Source: Flavobacterium gillisiae
GTDB taxonomy: Bacteria; Bacteroidota; Bacteroidia; Flavobacteriales; Flavobacteriaceae
Direction: 5' to 3'
Length of the DNA: 64,000 nucleotides
Assembly: GCF_900107635.1 (NCBI RefSeq)
Contig: NZ_FNRD01000002.1
Location: 124,001 to 188,000 of the forward strand
Numbering within the stretch: position 1 is the first letter of the stretch; each line of letters begins with the position of its first letter. The translations under genes were made by a program, and so were the position numbers. The notes below the pieces were generated by a model that did no database searches, had not been told where the DNA came from, and worked only from the letters and a program-made list of their open reading frames with translations. Shown in pieces: positions 25,980 through 35,621 of this stretch.

Positions 25980-26453
25980 ATGAAAAAAATTATTATTTTA
26001 AACTGGATATTAAAAATCTTTATAGCAATATTAATATTAGCAATCCCAGTAGATCAATGTTTACGCTATAACATGTCTAACGAAGCACTAACTTTACTAT
26101 ATAAAGGTTCAGTTTTTGGAAATTATAGTCCATATATTATGCTACTAAGAATAGCTGTGGTAATAATTGCCGTATTTAACATCCAAAAAGGTCTACAAGC
26201 ATTTATAAAAAACGGTTACTTTAATTTAAAAAGCTCAGTAAGGTTAAAAAGAAGCGGATACCTATTGCTAACTATAAGTATTCTAGGTATAGTTATTAGC
26301 TTAGTAGGTATGAGACAATCAACAGAAAGAGATCTATTATCAGATATTATAATGTATTTATTACTAATAGCCATAGGCGTTGGCTTATTAGCCTTTTCAG
26401 ATGTGATCAAAAAGGGAAATATCATAGAGAGCGAAAACAATCTAACAATATAG
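25980..26453 (+). CDS. DUF2975-like membrane protein 2
   Basis: A 157-residue protein with four predicted membrane segments (about 8-24, 50-66, 88-108 and 120-138). It shares the overall plan and the ending (ENNLTI versus ENELTI) with its neighbour but little other sequence by eye, so it is a distant paralog. A middle stretch reads FIKNGYFNLKSSVRLKRSGY, comparable to FQKREIFNPDVIKYFNLIG in the neighbour, a pattern typical of DUF2975. It ends 2 bases before the HTH gene, so translation is likely coupled. Confidence 0.75.
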   Translation: MKKIIILNWILKIFIAILILAIPVDQCLRYNMSNEALTLLYKGSVFGNYSPYIMLLRIAVVIIAVFNIQKGLQAFIKNGYFNLKSSVRLKRSGYLLLTISILGIVISLVGMRQSTERDLLSDIIMYLLLIAIGVGLLAFSDVIKKGNIIESENNLTI

Positions 26454-26455
26454 CT

Positions 26456-26668
26456 ATGCCTATTATCATCAACTTAGACATAATGCTCGCCAAACGAAAA
26501 ATGAGATCCAATGAATTAGCGGAACAAATGGGTATTACTACAGCTAATCTCTCGATCTTGAAAACTGGCAAAGCAAAAGCCATACGATTTTCAACTTTAG
26601 AGGCTATCTGTGAAATTCTAGACTGCCAACCTGGCGATATTATAGAATATATAAAAGAGACCCAATAA
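26456..26668 (+). CDS. Small Cro/CI-type HTH regulator (YozG-like)
   Basis: A 70-residue single-domain DNA-binding protein: INLDIMLAKRKMRSNELAEQ, GITTANLSILKTGKAKAIRF, ILDCQPGDIIEY. The pattern matches the short HTH_26/YozG type found next to DUF2975 membrane proteins. It begins 2 bases after the upstream membrane gene stop. Its stop codon lies inside the left copy of the 8-bp target duplication of the MITE-like element, so the insertion removed whatever followed at the 3' end but kept the protein intact. Confidence 0.88.
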   Translation: MPIIINLDIMLAKRKMRSNELAEQMGITTANLSILKTGKAKAIRFSTLEAICEILDCQPGDIIEYIKETQ

Positions 26669-26672
26669 AGAA

Positions 26673-26881
26673 GAGGGCACTGAAAAAGTCCCTTCAAGAC
26701 TAGAAATAGTAAAAACCAAAAAAGAGCATAAACAGTAGTGTTTATCTTTTCTCTTGTTCTAAAAACCTTGAGCTATCAGAAAATCAAATTTGAGTAAAAA
26801 ATAGAGATTAAATCAAATCAAACCCTTATTTGATCGATTTTTTAATAACTTTTTAAAAAGAAAGATTTTTTCAGTGCCCTC
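26673..26881. mobile_element. MITE-like element, 209 bp, with inverted repeats and 8-bp target duplication
   Basis: The element starts GAGGGCACTGAAAAA at 26673 and ends with the reverse complement of the same 15 bases at 26881. Both sides are flanked by the same 8 bases, ATAAAGAA (26665-26672 and 26882-26889), a textbook target-site duplication. The inside is AT-rich, has stops in all frames and codes for nothing. It is thus a non-autonomous insertion-sequence derivative moved by a transposase elsewhere. I cannot assign the IS family. It fills nearly the whole gap between the HTH gene and atpC. Confidence 0.88.
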
Positions 26882-26922
26882 ATAAAGAACTTAGCCCTTT
26901 TAATCAATATATAAACCAAAAA

Positions 26923-26948
26923 AAAGCCAAACATCACTGTTTGGCTTT
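26923..26948 (-). terminator. Intrinsic terminator of atpD-atpC
   Basis: Stem AAAGCCAAACA/TGTTTGGCTTT with a 4-nt loop and a U tract on the minus strand, 22 bases after the atpC stop. Confidence 0.9.
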
Positions 26949-26969
26949 CCTAATTTATTTAGGATTGTC

Positions 26970-27251
26970 TTAGTCTACTAAAACAATTACTTTATTGTCT
27001 TTCATTTCTAACGTTCCAGAAGAAATAAGTAAAGTGTAATTCTGATCATCTACTTTCGTAAACAAAGCAGCCCCTTCCTTACTAAACTCTAAACTTGGAG
27101 CGGTAATACTAACCGTTCCTTTTTGTAGTAACGAAACTATTGGCGCGTGATTATTTAAAATTTGGAAACTTCCATCAACACCAGGTACAGATATTGAAGT
27201 TATTTCTCCTTTGAATAATGATGCTTCCGGTGATACTATTTCTAATAACAT
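26970..27251 (-). CDS. atpC: ATP synthase F1 subunit epsilon
   Basis: Part of the central stalk of F1Fo ATP synthase. At 93 residues it has only the N-terminal beta-sandwich (MLLEIVSPEASLFKGEITSI, VPGVDGSFQILNNHAPIVS) and lacks the C-terminal helical arm that regulates the enzyme in E. coli. A short epsilon is usual in Bacteroidota. It follows atpD after 78 bases that hold a strong hairpin. The other ATP synthase genes are not in the window, again normal for the phylum. Confidence 0.95.
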   Translation of the reverse strand: MLLEIVSPEASLFKGEITSISVPGVDGSFQILNNHAPIVSLLQKGTVSITAPSLEFSKEGAALFTKVDDQNYTLLISSGTLEMKDNKVIVLVD

Positions 27252-27275
27252 ATTTTTATAGTTAAAGGTTTAAAA

Positions 27276-27316
27276 GTTTAAAGTTTAAGGTTGCAATTGA
27301 ACCTTAAACTTTAAAC
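27276..27316. repeat. Perfect 17-bp inverted repeat between atpD and atpC
   Basis: GTTTAAAGTTTAAGGTT (27276-27292) is exactly complementary to 27300-27316, with a 7-nt loop GCAATTG. It lies within the atpD-atpC transcript. A related tract, TTAACTTTAAACTTTAAA, is near 29072. It may be an interspersed repeat and could act as an RNA hairpin that adjusts atpC relative to atpD. Confidence 0.8.
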
Positions 27317-27329
27317 CCTAAACTATTTT

Positions 27330-28844
<1,515 letters not shown>

Positions 28845-28925
28845 TTATGTATTTATTAAATAGCTATTTAGGTTTATGAAATAGAACTAACCGAAACATA
28901 TCGATTAGACCCTTTTCTCAGGGTG

Positions 28926-28955
28926 CAAAGATAATTTTTTAAAATAAAAAATCAA
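28926..28955 (-). promoter_or_regulatory. atpD promoter (-33 TTG, N19, -7 TATCTTTG)
   Basis: On the minus strand TTG (28955-28953) and TATCTTTG (28933-28926) are 19 bases apart, followed by GCACC. The leader before the ATG is about 80 nt. Confidence 0.75.
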
Positions 28956-29038
28956 TATTTTTTTTGATAAAAAACATAGCCTTTTGTAAATATCCCATTT
29001 TCAAATGACAAACATGAAAATGAAAAGGGTAAAAACTC

Positions 29039-29066
29039 AAAACCATCCCCGTTTAGGGATGGTTTT
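29039..29066 (-). terminator. Intrinsic terminator after the SGNH lipoprotein gene
   Basis: Stem AAAACCATCCC/GGGATGGTTTT with a 6-nt loop, 20 bases past the stop of the 29087-30613 gene. Confidence 0.88.
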
Positions 29067-29086
29067 ATATAACTTAACTTTAAACT

Positions 29087-30613
29087 TTAAAGAGCTTTAG
29101 GAAATAATATTCTATAATTTCCCAGATCAACTCCTTTTAGATTTGAACCATAGGTCGTATTAATTGCTTGAGTAAATTTATTTGCAATCATTGCGTAGCC
29201 TCTTGGAGAAGGATGCACCCCATCTGTAGAAAATCCACCACCTGTAATGAACGCAGATGTTACTGTAAATCCATTAGCCGAAAATCCAGGACCTGCTACT
29301 TGTGTCATTAAAGCATTAATATCAACAAAAGCTAATCCTTTAGCCGTTGCAACCGCTTTGATTTTTGCATTATAAGCGTCTGTAGCTGTTTTTACCAAAG
29401 CCGCCTCAGTCGCTGTTAAAATTCCTTTGTCCGCCATTGGATAGGTTACCCCAATTGTACTATTATTTGCTGGAAATCCTGCCTGAGTCGTCCCAATTGT
29501 ACCAGCCGCAGATAACAACACATAATCTCTCGTTGCTGGCGCATTACTAGCGTGACGCGCTTTACCATAAAGGTTTCCTAAAAACCCAGCAGTTGCTGCT
29601 GGATAATTAAATGGAGCGCCTTGAAAAGCAGCAGTAAATAAGGCCGTAGCATCATAACTTAAGGTTTTATCAGCAATTAAAAGTGGATTTGCAGAACTTA
29701 CAGTTAATGTTTGGAAACGAGCAGGCTGTGAAACTGAAGCTAACATACTGTTCATTGCCCCAAATAAAGGGTTTAATGACGCAATTTGCGCCGCAGCTAA
29801 CGGAACTGGATTTGTCGCGACGTACGTGAAAAATGGAGTTGTAGTTACGTAAGGAAGATTTGCAACAGCTCCTTTAGCCCCTCCAGAGGTCAATGTATTT
29901 ATCAAAGCATCATAAGTAGCATCAAAACCTGCACCTGCAGGACCTGCAGAAGGTGTAATTGGATTTGTTCCATCTCCACCACTAACTGCATAACCCAAGA
30001 CATCATTGTTTCCTATCCAAAGTGAAAAGAAAGTTGGCGCTTGAGACATTGCATAAGCCAAAACGGAAGTAGTACCATTTGGAGCAAAACGAACATAATA
30101 CGGATTAGCTGTTCCTAAAGAAATACCTGCTGCACTACCGTAACTCGGTGACAGCAAATGAAAACTTTTCGCACCCGGAACACCACAATTATTGTAAGGA
30201 CCTCCCGAAACTATTGAAGTTAAAATCTCTGTTGTAGGAGTTCCTGCGACTGCAGTTGGAGCTCCACCACCTGTCGAAGCCATTCTTGCCCCAGCGAAAA
30301 CAGTTCCATTAATTTTAAATCCACCTATATTGTCTGACATAAACGGAATTTTAAAATCCCCGCCGCCAACTGCTTTAAATTGCGTAGCAATTATATTTGT
30401 ATATGACGCTTTTTGACCTTCAATAAACAAGGCCCCATCAGAATAACCAGCGGTCAATGAATTCCCTAATGCAACATATTTTGAAAAATTAGCAGTCCCA
30501 GCTGTTAAAGGCAATCCGTCAGATGAATTAGAATCTACCATTACGGCGTCATCACTATTACACGCTACGAAGGTTAAAGAAACCAATAGTAGCCATTTGA
30601 AATTTTTTATCAT
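29087..30613 (-). CDS. SGNH/GDSL-family hydrolase lipoprotein
   Basis: A predicted esterase or lipase anchored as a lipoprotein: the signal MIKNFKWLLLVSLTFVAC ends in a lipobox with Cys18. The SGNH blocks are present: GNSLTAGY with the nucleophile Ser52, WIGNNDVLG with block III Asn, and DGVHPSPRGY with the catalytic Asp-x-x-His. The frame is open to 30670, but that longer form has no signal peptide at its N-terminus and overlaps the upstream stop; the ATG at 30613 is preferred (508 residues). It lies 31 bases after a TonB receptor gene, so receptor and hydrolase are probably co-expressed for uptake of an ester-containing or lipidic substrate (inference). Confidence 0.9.
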   Translation of the reverse strand: MIKNFKWLLLVSLTFVACNSDDAVMVDSNSSDGLPLTAGTANFSKYVALGNSLTAGYSDGALFIEGQKASYTNIIATQFKAVGGGDFKIPFMSDNIGGFKINGTVFAGARMASTGGGAPTAVAGTPTTEILTSIVSGGPYNNCGVPGAKSFHLLSPSYGSAAGISLGTANPYYVRFAPNGTTSVLAYAMSQAPTFFSLWIGNNDVLGYAVSGGDGTNPITPSAGPAGAGFDATYDALINTLTSGGAKGAVANLPYVTTTPFFTYVATNPVPLAAAQIASLNPLFGAMNSMLASVSQPARFQTLTVSSANPLLIADKTLSYDATALFTAAFQGAPFNYPAATAGFLGNLYGKARHASNAPATRDYVLLSAAGTIGTTQAGFPANNSTIGVTYPMADKGILTATEAALVKTATDAYNAKIKAVATAKGLAFVDINALMTQVAGPGFSANGFTVTSAFITGGGFSTDGVHPSPRGYAMIANKFTQAINTTYGSNLKGVDLGNYRILFPKAL

Positions 30614-30644
30614 GGTTGTATGTTTTTTAAAAATTTTATAAGTA

Positions 30645-33470
30645 TTACGGGTTAATTGTCCAAGAAGCAAAATATTGTTGCCCTATCAATCCAGCACCTA
30701 ATACTTGCGCATATTCTTTACCACCTATATTCGAAGCCCCTAACTTAAGTGTTGATTTTAATTTAGGAAGTTCATAATTGATTTGAGCATCAATTACAGT
30801 AGCAGCATCGATTATACCATCTACCATAGTAGATTGCCATAAGTATGCACTACTATATCTTCCACTTACATTAAAACCAAAGTTTTTAAATAATTTTTCG
30901 TTTCCGAAAGACGCTTTTACTTTGTGCTTAGGAGTGTTAAAACCAGCCTCAAAACTTGGGTCTTTTGCTTGATCATATTTAAACTCAGCAAAATTATAAT
31001 TAACACCTACTTCAAAATCTTTGTATACTTTTCTAGACAAACCTAAACCAAAACCAAGAGATTCAATCTCAACTTTAGTATTTGTGTACAATTGAAAAGC
31101 TCTAAAATTACTAGTTGAAAGCGCGTGTACCGATTGAAATCCAGGGTCTGTACCTGGAGTAGCACTTGGCGCATCTTGAGTAGTACCGTATAAAGGTGCA
31201 ACCACATTAAGATTCCCAATAAAGTCATTGTAAATATTATAATATCCATTAACATCTACTGAAAAACCTGATATAAATGAACGATACCCTAGTTCAAAAG
31301 CTTTTACCTGTTCTGGTTTAACATAATCAATATTAGTTTTTCTTAACAATGCAGGATTACCAGATGCTGAAAATGCAGCTACTGATGATGCTGTATATGA
31401 ATTATTATAAGCATTCAATCCATTAATCGTAACAGATGAACCACCAGCAAAAGCTTGTCCTGTAACTGTCGAAACCGGTAGCACTTCGCTATATCTCGTT
31501 AAGTTATCCGGAGCTGATCCTAATAAAATTGCGCTACCTACGTTAAAACCGATGTATTGATCTTGAGTAGATGGATTTCTAAAGCCCGTTTGAAATGACG
31601 CTCTAAAATTATGTCTTCTACTTTCACCACCAGAATATACTAAAGATACTCTTGGAGAAACATTCCCGTCAAAATTTTGTGCTTTATCATAACGCATAGA
31701 TCCTGTAAATTTTAATCTGTCGTCTATGAATTTTTTTGTCAACTGCGTATAAACACCATATTCGTTATAATAAATTGGCCCATCTTTATCCGTATATATT
31801 CTTCCATGAGAATTCAACTGATACTCTCTGTAAGAACCCCCTACTTGAATTTCAGCAAATTTGATAAGATCTTTAAAATTATAATTAGCATCTGAATGGT
31901 AGATTTTAGAATTATCAACCAATTTAGACCCTGAAAGCACACTAGCTTCATTAGTCACTTGACTAAAAGCCGATTTAAATCCAGCACTACCAGGCAATAA
32001 CCTACCTGTATCTGCTACATTTCTCGCTGCAATATGTGCGTTTTCAGGTGTTGCCCCATTCAAAGTAGCACCAGCATACGTTGCTGCATACTGACCAAAC
32101 CAGGTTTTGTCATCTTTCCACACTCTATTAATATTAATACCAGTAAAAAGCATGTCATAAGAGTTTCCACCATCTTCTGTAGTAGTATATCCTCTTACAA
32201 AGAAGTTTTTCCCTTTAATCTCTAATTTATGTTGTTGCATAAAAAAGTTATTCAAGTAATACCTATTCGCACCTTGATAAACTGCATTACCATAACCAAA
32301 TTTACTTTGCCAAATAACTTCTAAATTTTCGCTTCCAAACGGTCTATAATGAACAGAGAAGTCAATCTTAGTATTACTAGCTTTATTATCCGTTAGATCC
32401 GTTTCATTATACCCTGTTCTACTTACATTATAGTTAGGAAGGATATTATTAAAAGCTGCATATTGAGCCTGAGTAATAGCTCCCGCACCCAAAAGTCCCG
32501 CAGCAACTCCTTTTATATTTGTAGTAACCTCATCACCATAAACATTGATACCATCATAATTTACATGACTTCTATCTCTTCCCGCAACAGTCTTGTCATC
32601 ATAATTTGTAGCATACCAGTCCGTACCACGCATATAGGTAAAGTTAGCTTTTGCAGCTAGCTTTGAACTAAATGCATGTGCCATTCTAATTCCGTAATCA
32701 ACATAGTCGTTTGAACCAGCTGCTTTTTGGCTTGTTTGTCCAAATTTTGCGTAAGCAGTAATTCCTGGACTTGTAAATGGGCTCTTGCTATTCATAAACA
32801 AAATACCATTAAATGCATTTGCACCGTATAAAGCAGAAGATGCTCCTGGAAGCAACTCAACACTTTGAACGTCTATTTCTGACACCCCGATCATATTTCC
32901 AAGCACAAAGTTCAACAAAGGAGAAGAGTTATCCATTCCGTCAACCAACTGCATGAAACGCGTATTTGCAACAGTTGCAAAACCACGAGTGTTGATAGAC
33001 TTGAAAGACAAACTACTTGTATTCATCTGCACTTCTTTTAAATTTTCCAATCCGTCATAAAAAGTAGCAGATGCTGACTTTTTAATATCAGCAACTCCCA
33101 TTCTTTCGATAGTAACTGGAGACTCTAAAACTCTTTCGGGAGTTCTTGAAGCCGACACCACAATCTCATTAAGTAAGTTCGCCTCATCTTTTAAAGTGAC
33201 ATTTACCTTTTGGTTTTTTGTCGTAATAGTAACTTTAGTCGAAATAAACCCAACACTTGAAATCTCAATTACATAAGGCAATTGACTCGAGGACGTTAAA
33301 GTAAATTTCCCTTCACCGTCAGTAACCGTGCCGGCGCTTTCTCCAACGATTTTAATGTTAGCTCCAATAACTGATTGAGCATCACTGTCAGTAACGGTAC
33401 CTGAAATCGAATTTTGAGCAAAACTTAAGCTGCAAAAAAACAATGACAAAAAAAGTAAATACATTTTCAT
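30645..33470 (-). CDS. TonB-dependent receptor with carboxypeptidase-like N-terminal domain
   Basis: A 941-residue outer-membrane receptor. A signal peptide (ending SLSFAQ) is followed by a CarboxypepD_reg-like domain at about 20-105 (ISGTVTDSDAQSVIGANIKI), a plug at about 110-235 (FYDGLENLKEVQMN, ELLPGASSALYGANAFNG) and a large barrel ending YFASWTINP. No SusD gene is next to it; the partner downstream is an SGNH hydrolase lipoprotein. The substrate is unknown. The receptor start is preceded by TACTTTG, a near-match to the -7 element. Confidence 0.92.
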   Translation of the reverse strand: MKMYLLFLSLFFCSLSFAQNSISGTVTDSDAQSVIGANIKIVGESAGTVTDGEGKFTLTSSSQLPYVIEISSVGFISTKVTITTKNQKVNVTLKDEANLLNEIVVSASRTPERVLESPVTIERMGVADIKKSASATFYDGLENLKEVQMNTSSLSFKSINTRGFATVANTRFMQLVDGMDNSSPLLNFVLGNMIGVSEIDVQSVELLPGASSALYGANAFNGILFMNSKSPFTSPGITAYAKFGQTSQKAAGSNDYVDYGIRMAHAFSSKLAAKANFTYMRGTDWYATNYDDKTVAGRDRSHVNYDGINVYGDEVTTNIKGVAAGLLGAGAITQAQYAAFNNILPNYNVSRTGYNETDLTDNKASNTKIDFSVHYRPFGSENLEVIWQSKFGYGNAVYQGANRYYLNNFFMQQHKLEIKGKNFFVRGYTTTEDGGNSYDMLFTGININRVWKDDKTWFGQYAATYAGATLNGATPENAHIAARNVADTGRLLPGSAGFKSAFSQVTNEASVLSGSKLVDNSKIYHSDANYNFKDLIKFAEIQVGGSYREYQLNSHGRIYTDKDGPIYYNEYGVYTQLTKKFIDDRLKFTGSMRYDKAQNFDGNVSPRVSLVYSGGESRRHNFRASFQTGFRNPSTQDQYIGFNVGSAILLGSAPDNLTRYSEVLPVSTVTGQAFAGGSSVTINGLNAYNNSYTASSVAAFSASGNPALLRKTNIDYVKPEQVKAFELGYRSFISGFSVDVNGYYNIYNDFIGNLNVVAPLYGTTQDAPSATPGTDPGFQSVHALSTSNFRAFQLYTNTKVEIESLGFGLGLSRKVYKDFEVGVNYNFAEFKYDQAKDPSFEAGFNTPKHKVKASFGNEKLFKNFGFNVSGRYSSAYLWQSTMVDGIIDAATVIDAQINYELPKLKSTLKLGASNIGGKEYAQVLGAGLIGQQYFASWTINP

Positions 33471-33713
33471 TTGGTTGAATTTTATTGATTTAGATGACCA
33501 AAGTACAATTATTTTTAATATTAATAAAAAAACGTTAAAAATTTTCCATTATTGTTAGCTTTTTAAAGCGGTTTTAACATTTTCAACATTGCTATTTTAT
33601 CAATTAAAATTAAAATTTTAGTTCAAATTCATCAAAATACTATGCATACATATAAAATTTGTTAAAAAAATGCATTTATCATAAAAATTGAGCTTTTTAA
33701 ATATTTTAAACAA

Positions 33714-33746
33714 AAAAAAAGCAAGATTTACATCTTGCTTTTTTTT
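33714..33746 (-). terminator. Intrinsic terminator of the glgA-like/DUF4270/glmS operon
   Basis: A 14-bp stem AAAAAAAGCAAGAT/ATCTTGCTTTTTTT with a 4-nt loop, 21 bases past the glmS stop. The rest of the gap 33471-33713 is AT-rich with no further feature seen. Confidence 0.9.
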
Positions 33747-33766
33747 GTATGAATTTATTGAATTCC

Positions 33767-35614
33767 TTATTCTACCGTTACTGATTTCGCCAAATTCCTC
33801 GGCTGATCCACATTACACTCTCTCATTACCGCTATATGGTACGATAAAAGTTGTAATGGTATTGTTGTGATTAATGGAGACAACGCATCTGAAGTTTCAG
33901 GGATTTCAATAACATAATCTGCTAATTCCCTAACTTGAGTATCGCCCTTAGTCACTACAGCAATAATCCTTCCGCTTCTCGATTTAATTTCCTGTATATT
34001 ACTTACAATCTTATCATAATGACCTTGCTTTGGAGCAATAACCACTACAGGCATTTGCTCATCAATCAAAGCAATTGGACCGTGCTTCATTTCTGCAGCA
34101 GGATAACCTTCAGCATGAATATAAGATATCTCTTTAAGCTTTAAAGCTCCTTCTAGTGCAACTGGAAAATTATAACCACGTCCTAAATACAAGCAATTAG
34201 GCGCATCTTTAAAAGTAGCCGCAATTTCTTTGGCACGATCATTAGTTTCCAAAGCTTCTCTTACTTTCTCAGGTATTAATTCTAATTCTTGTAAATACAT
34301 ATGAAAGTCCGAAAGAGACAATGTCCCTTTGGCTTTAGCCAAACGCAAAGCGATCATCGTTAACACAGTAATTTGAGTCGTAAAAGCTTTAGTAGATGCA
34401 ACACCTATTTCTGGCCCAGCGTGTGTATAAGCACCTGCATGAGTCTCTCTCGAAATAGAAGAACCTACTACATTACAAACTCCAAAAACAAAAGCTCCAT
34501 TCTCTTTTGCTAATTTAATAGCAGCCATTGTATCAGCCGTTTCTCCAGATTGTGATATCGCAATTACTACATCATTACTGTTTATTATTGGGTTTCTGTA
34601 TCTAAATTCTGAAGCGTATTCCACTTCTACAGATATCCTTGCAAATTCTTCAAAAATATACTCAGCAACTAATCCTGCATGCCATGATGTACCACAAGCA
34701 ACAATAATAATTCTATCTGCATTTAAGAACTTTTCTAAATTGTCCTCAACTCCAGCCATTTGAATTATCCCTTCATTAGCATGAAGTCTTCCTCTGTAGG
34801 TATCTTTTATTACACTAGGTTGTTCGTATATCTCTTTCAACATAAAGTGATCATAACCTCCTTTTTCAATTTGCTCCAAATTCATTTGAAGTTCTTGAAT
34901 ATAAGGATCAACCAAAGAATCATCTTTGATTTTTCTTACTTTCATCTTTTTATGTAATCTAATAACAGCCATTTCACCGTCCTCTAAATACACCGCATTT
35001 GAGGTATATTCTATAAACGGAGATGCATCTGAAGCAATAAAATATTCTCCTTCCCCAATACCAATTGCCAACGGACTACCTAAGCGCGCCGCAACAATTT
35101 CATTTGGGTTTTTTTTATCAAAAACAGCAATCGCGTACGCTCCTACCACTTGATTAAGGGCAATTTGAACTGCTTTTCCTAATTTAATATTTTCATTCTT
35201 TTGAACTTCTTCAATAAGATTCACAAGCACTTCAGTATCTGTATCAGAATGGAAAACATACCCCCTTTTAATTAATTCTACTTTTAAAGGAGCGTAATTT
35301 TCAATAATTCCATTGTGAATTATTACTAAATCCCCAGAATTAGAAAGGTGAGGATGTGAATTTACATCATTAGGAACACCATGTGTTGCCCAACGAGTAT
35401 GTCCAATACCTATTGTTCCATTAGTCGTGATTTCTTTTGAAGCTCGTTCTTCAAGATCGACAACCTTACCTTTTGTCTTACATAATTTAATGGCATCGCC
35501 ATCATATATCATAACACCTGCACTATCATACCCTCTGTACTCAAGTCTTTTTAATCCTTTTATTACTATAGGATAAGCTTCTCTATGACCTATATATCCA
35601 ACAATTCCACACAT
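33767..35614 (-). CDS. glmS: Glutamine--fructose-6-phosphate aminotransferase (isomerizing)
   Basis: GlmS makes glucosamine 6-phosphate, the first step to UDP-GlcNAc for peptidoglycan and lipid A. The N-terminal Cys2 glutaminase (MCGIVGYIG, GIGHTRWATHG, SDASPFIEY) is followed by two SIS sugar-isomerase domains (CGTSWHAGL, SQSGETADT, GRGYNFPVALEGALKLKE) and the C-terminal DQPRNLAKSVTVE. The 615-residue length is normal. It is the third gene of an operon, 7 bases after DUF4270. No glmS ribozyme is expected or seen in this phylum. Confidence 0.98.
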   Translation of the reverse strand: MCGIVGYIGHREAYPIVIKGLKRLEYRGYDSAGVMIYDGDAIKLCKTKGKVVDLEERASKEITTNGTIGIGHTRWATHGVPNDVNSHPHLSNSGDLVIIHNGIIENYAPLKVELIKRGYVFHSDTDTEVLVNLIEEVQKNENIKLGKAVQIALNQVVGAYAIAVFDKKNPNEIVAARLGSPLAIGIGEGEYFIASDASPFIEYTSNAVYLEDGEMAVIRLHKKMKVRKIKDDSLVDPYIQELQMNLEQIEKGGYDHFMLKEIYEQPSVIKDTYRGRLHANEGIIQMAGVEDNLEKFLNADRIIIVACGTSWHAGLVAEYIFEEFARISVEVEYASEFRYRNPIINSNDVVIAISQSGETADTMAAIKLAKENGAFVFGVCNVVGSSISRETHAGAYTHAGPEIGVASTKAFTTQITVLTMIALRLAKAKGTLSLSDFHMYLQELELIPEKVREALETNDRAKEIAATFKDAPNCLYLGRGYNFPVALEGALKLKEISYIHAEGYPAAEMKHGPIALIDEQMPVVVIAPKQGHYDKIVSNIQEIKSRSGRIIAVVTKGDTQVRELADYVIEIPETSDALSPLITTIPLQLLSYHIAVMRECNVDQPRNLAKSVTVE

Positions 35615-35621
35615 ACTTTAT

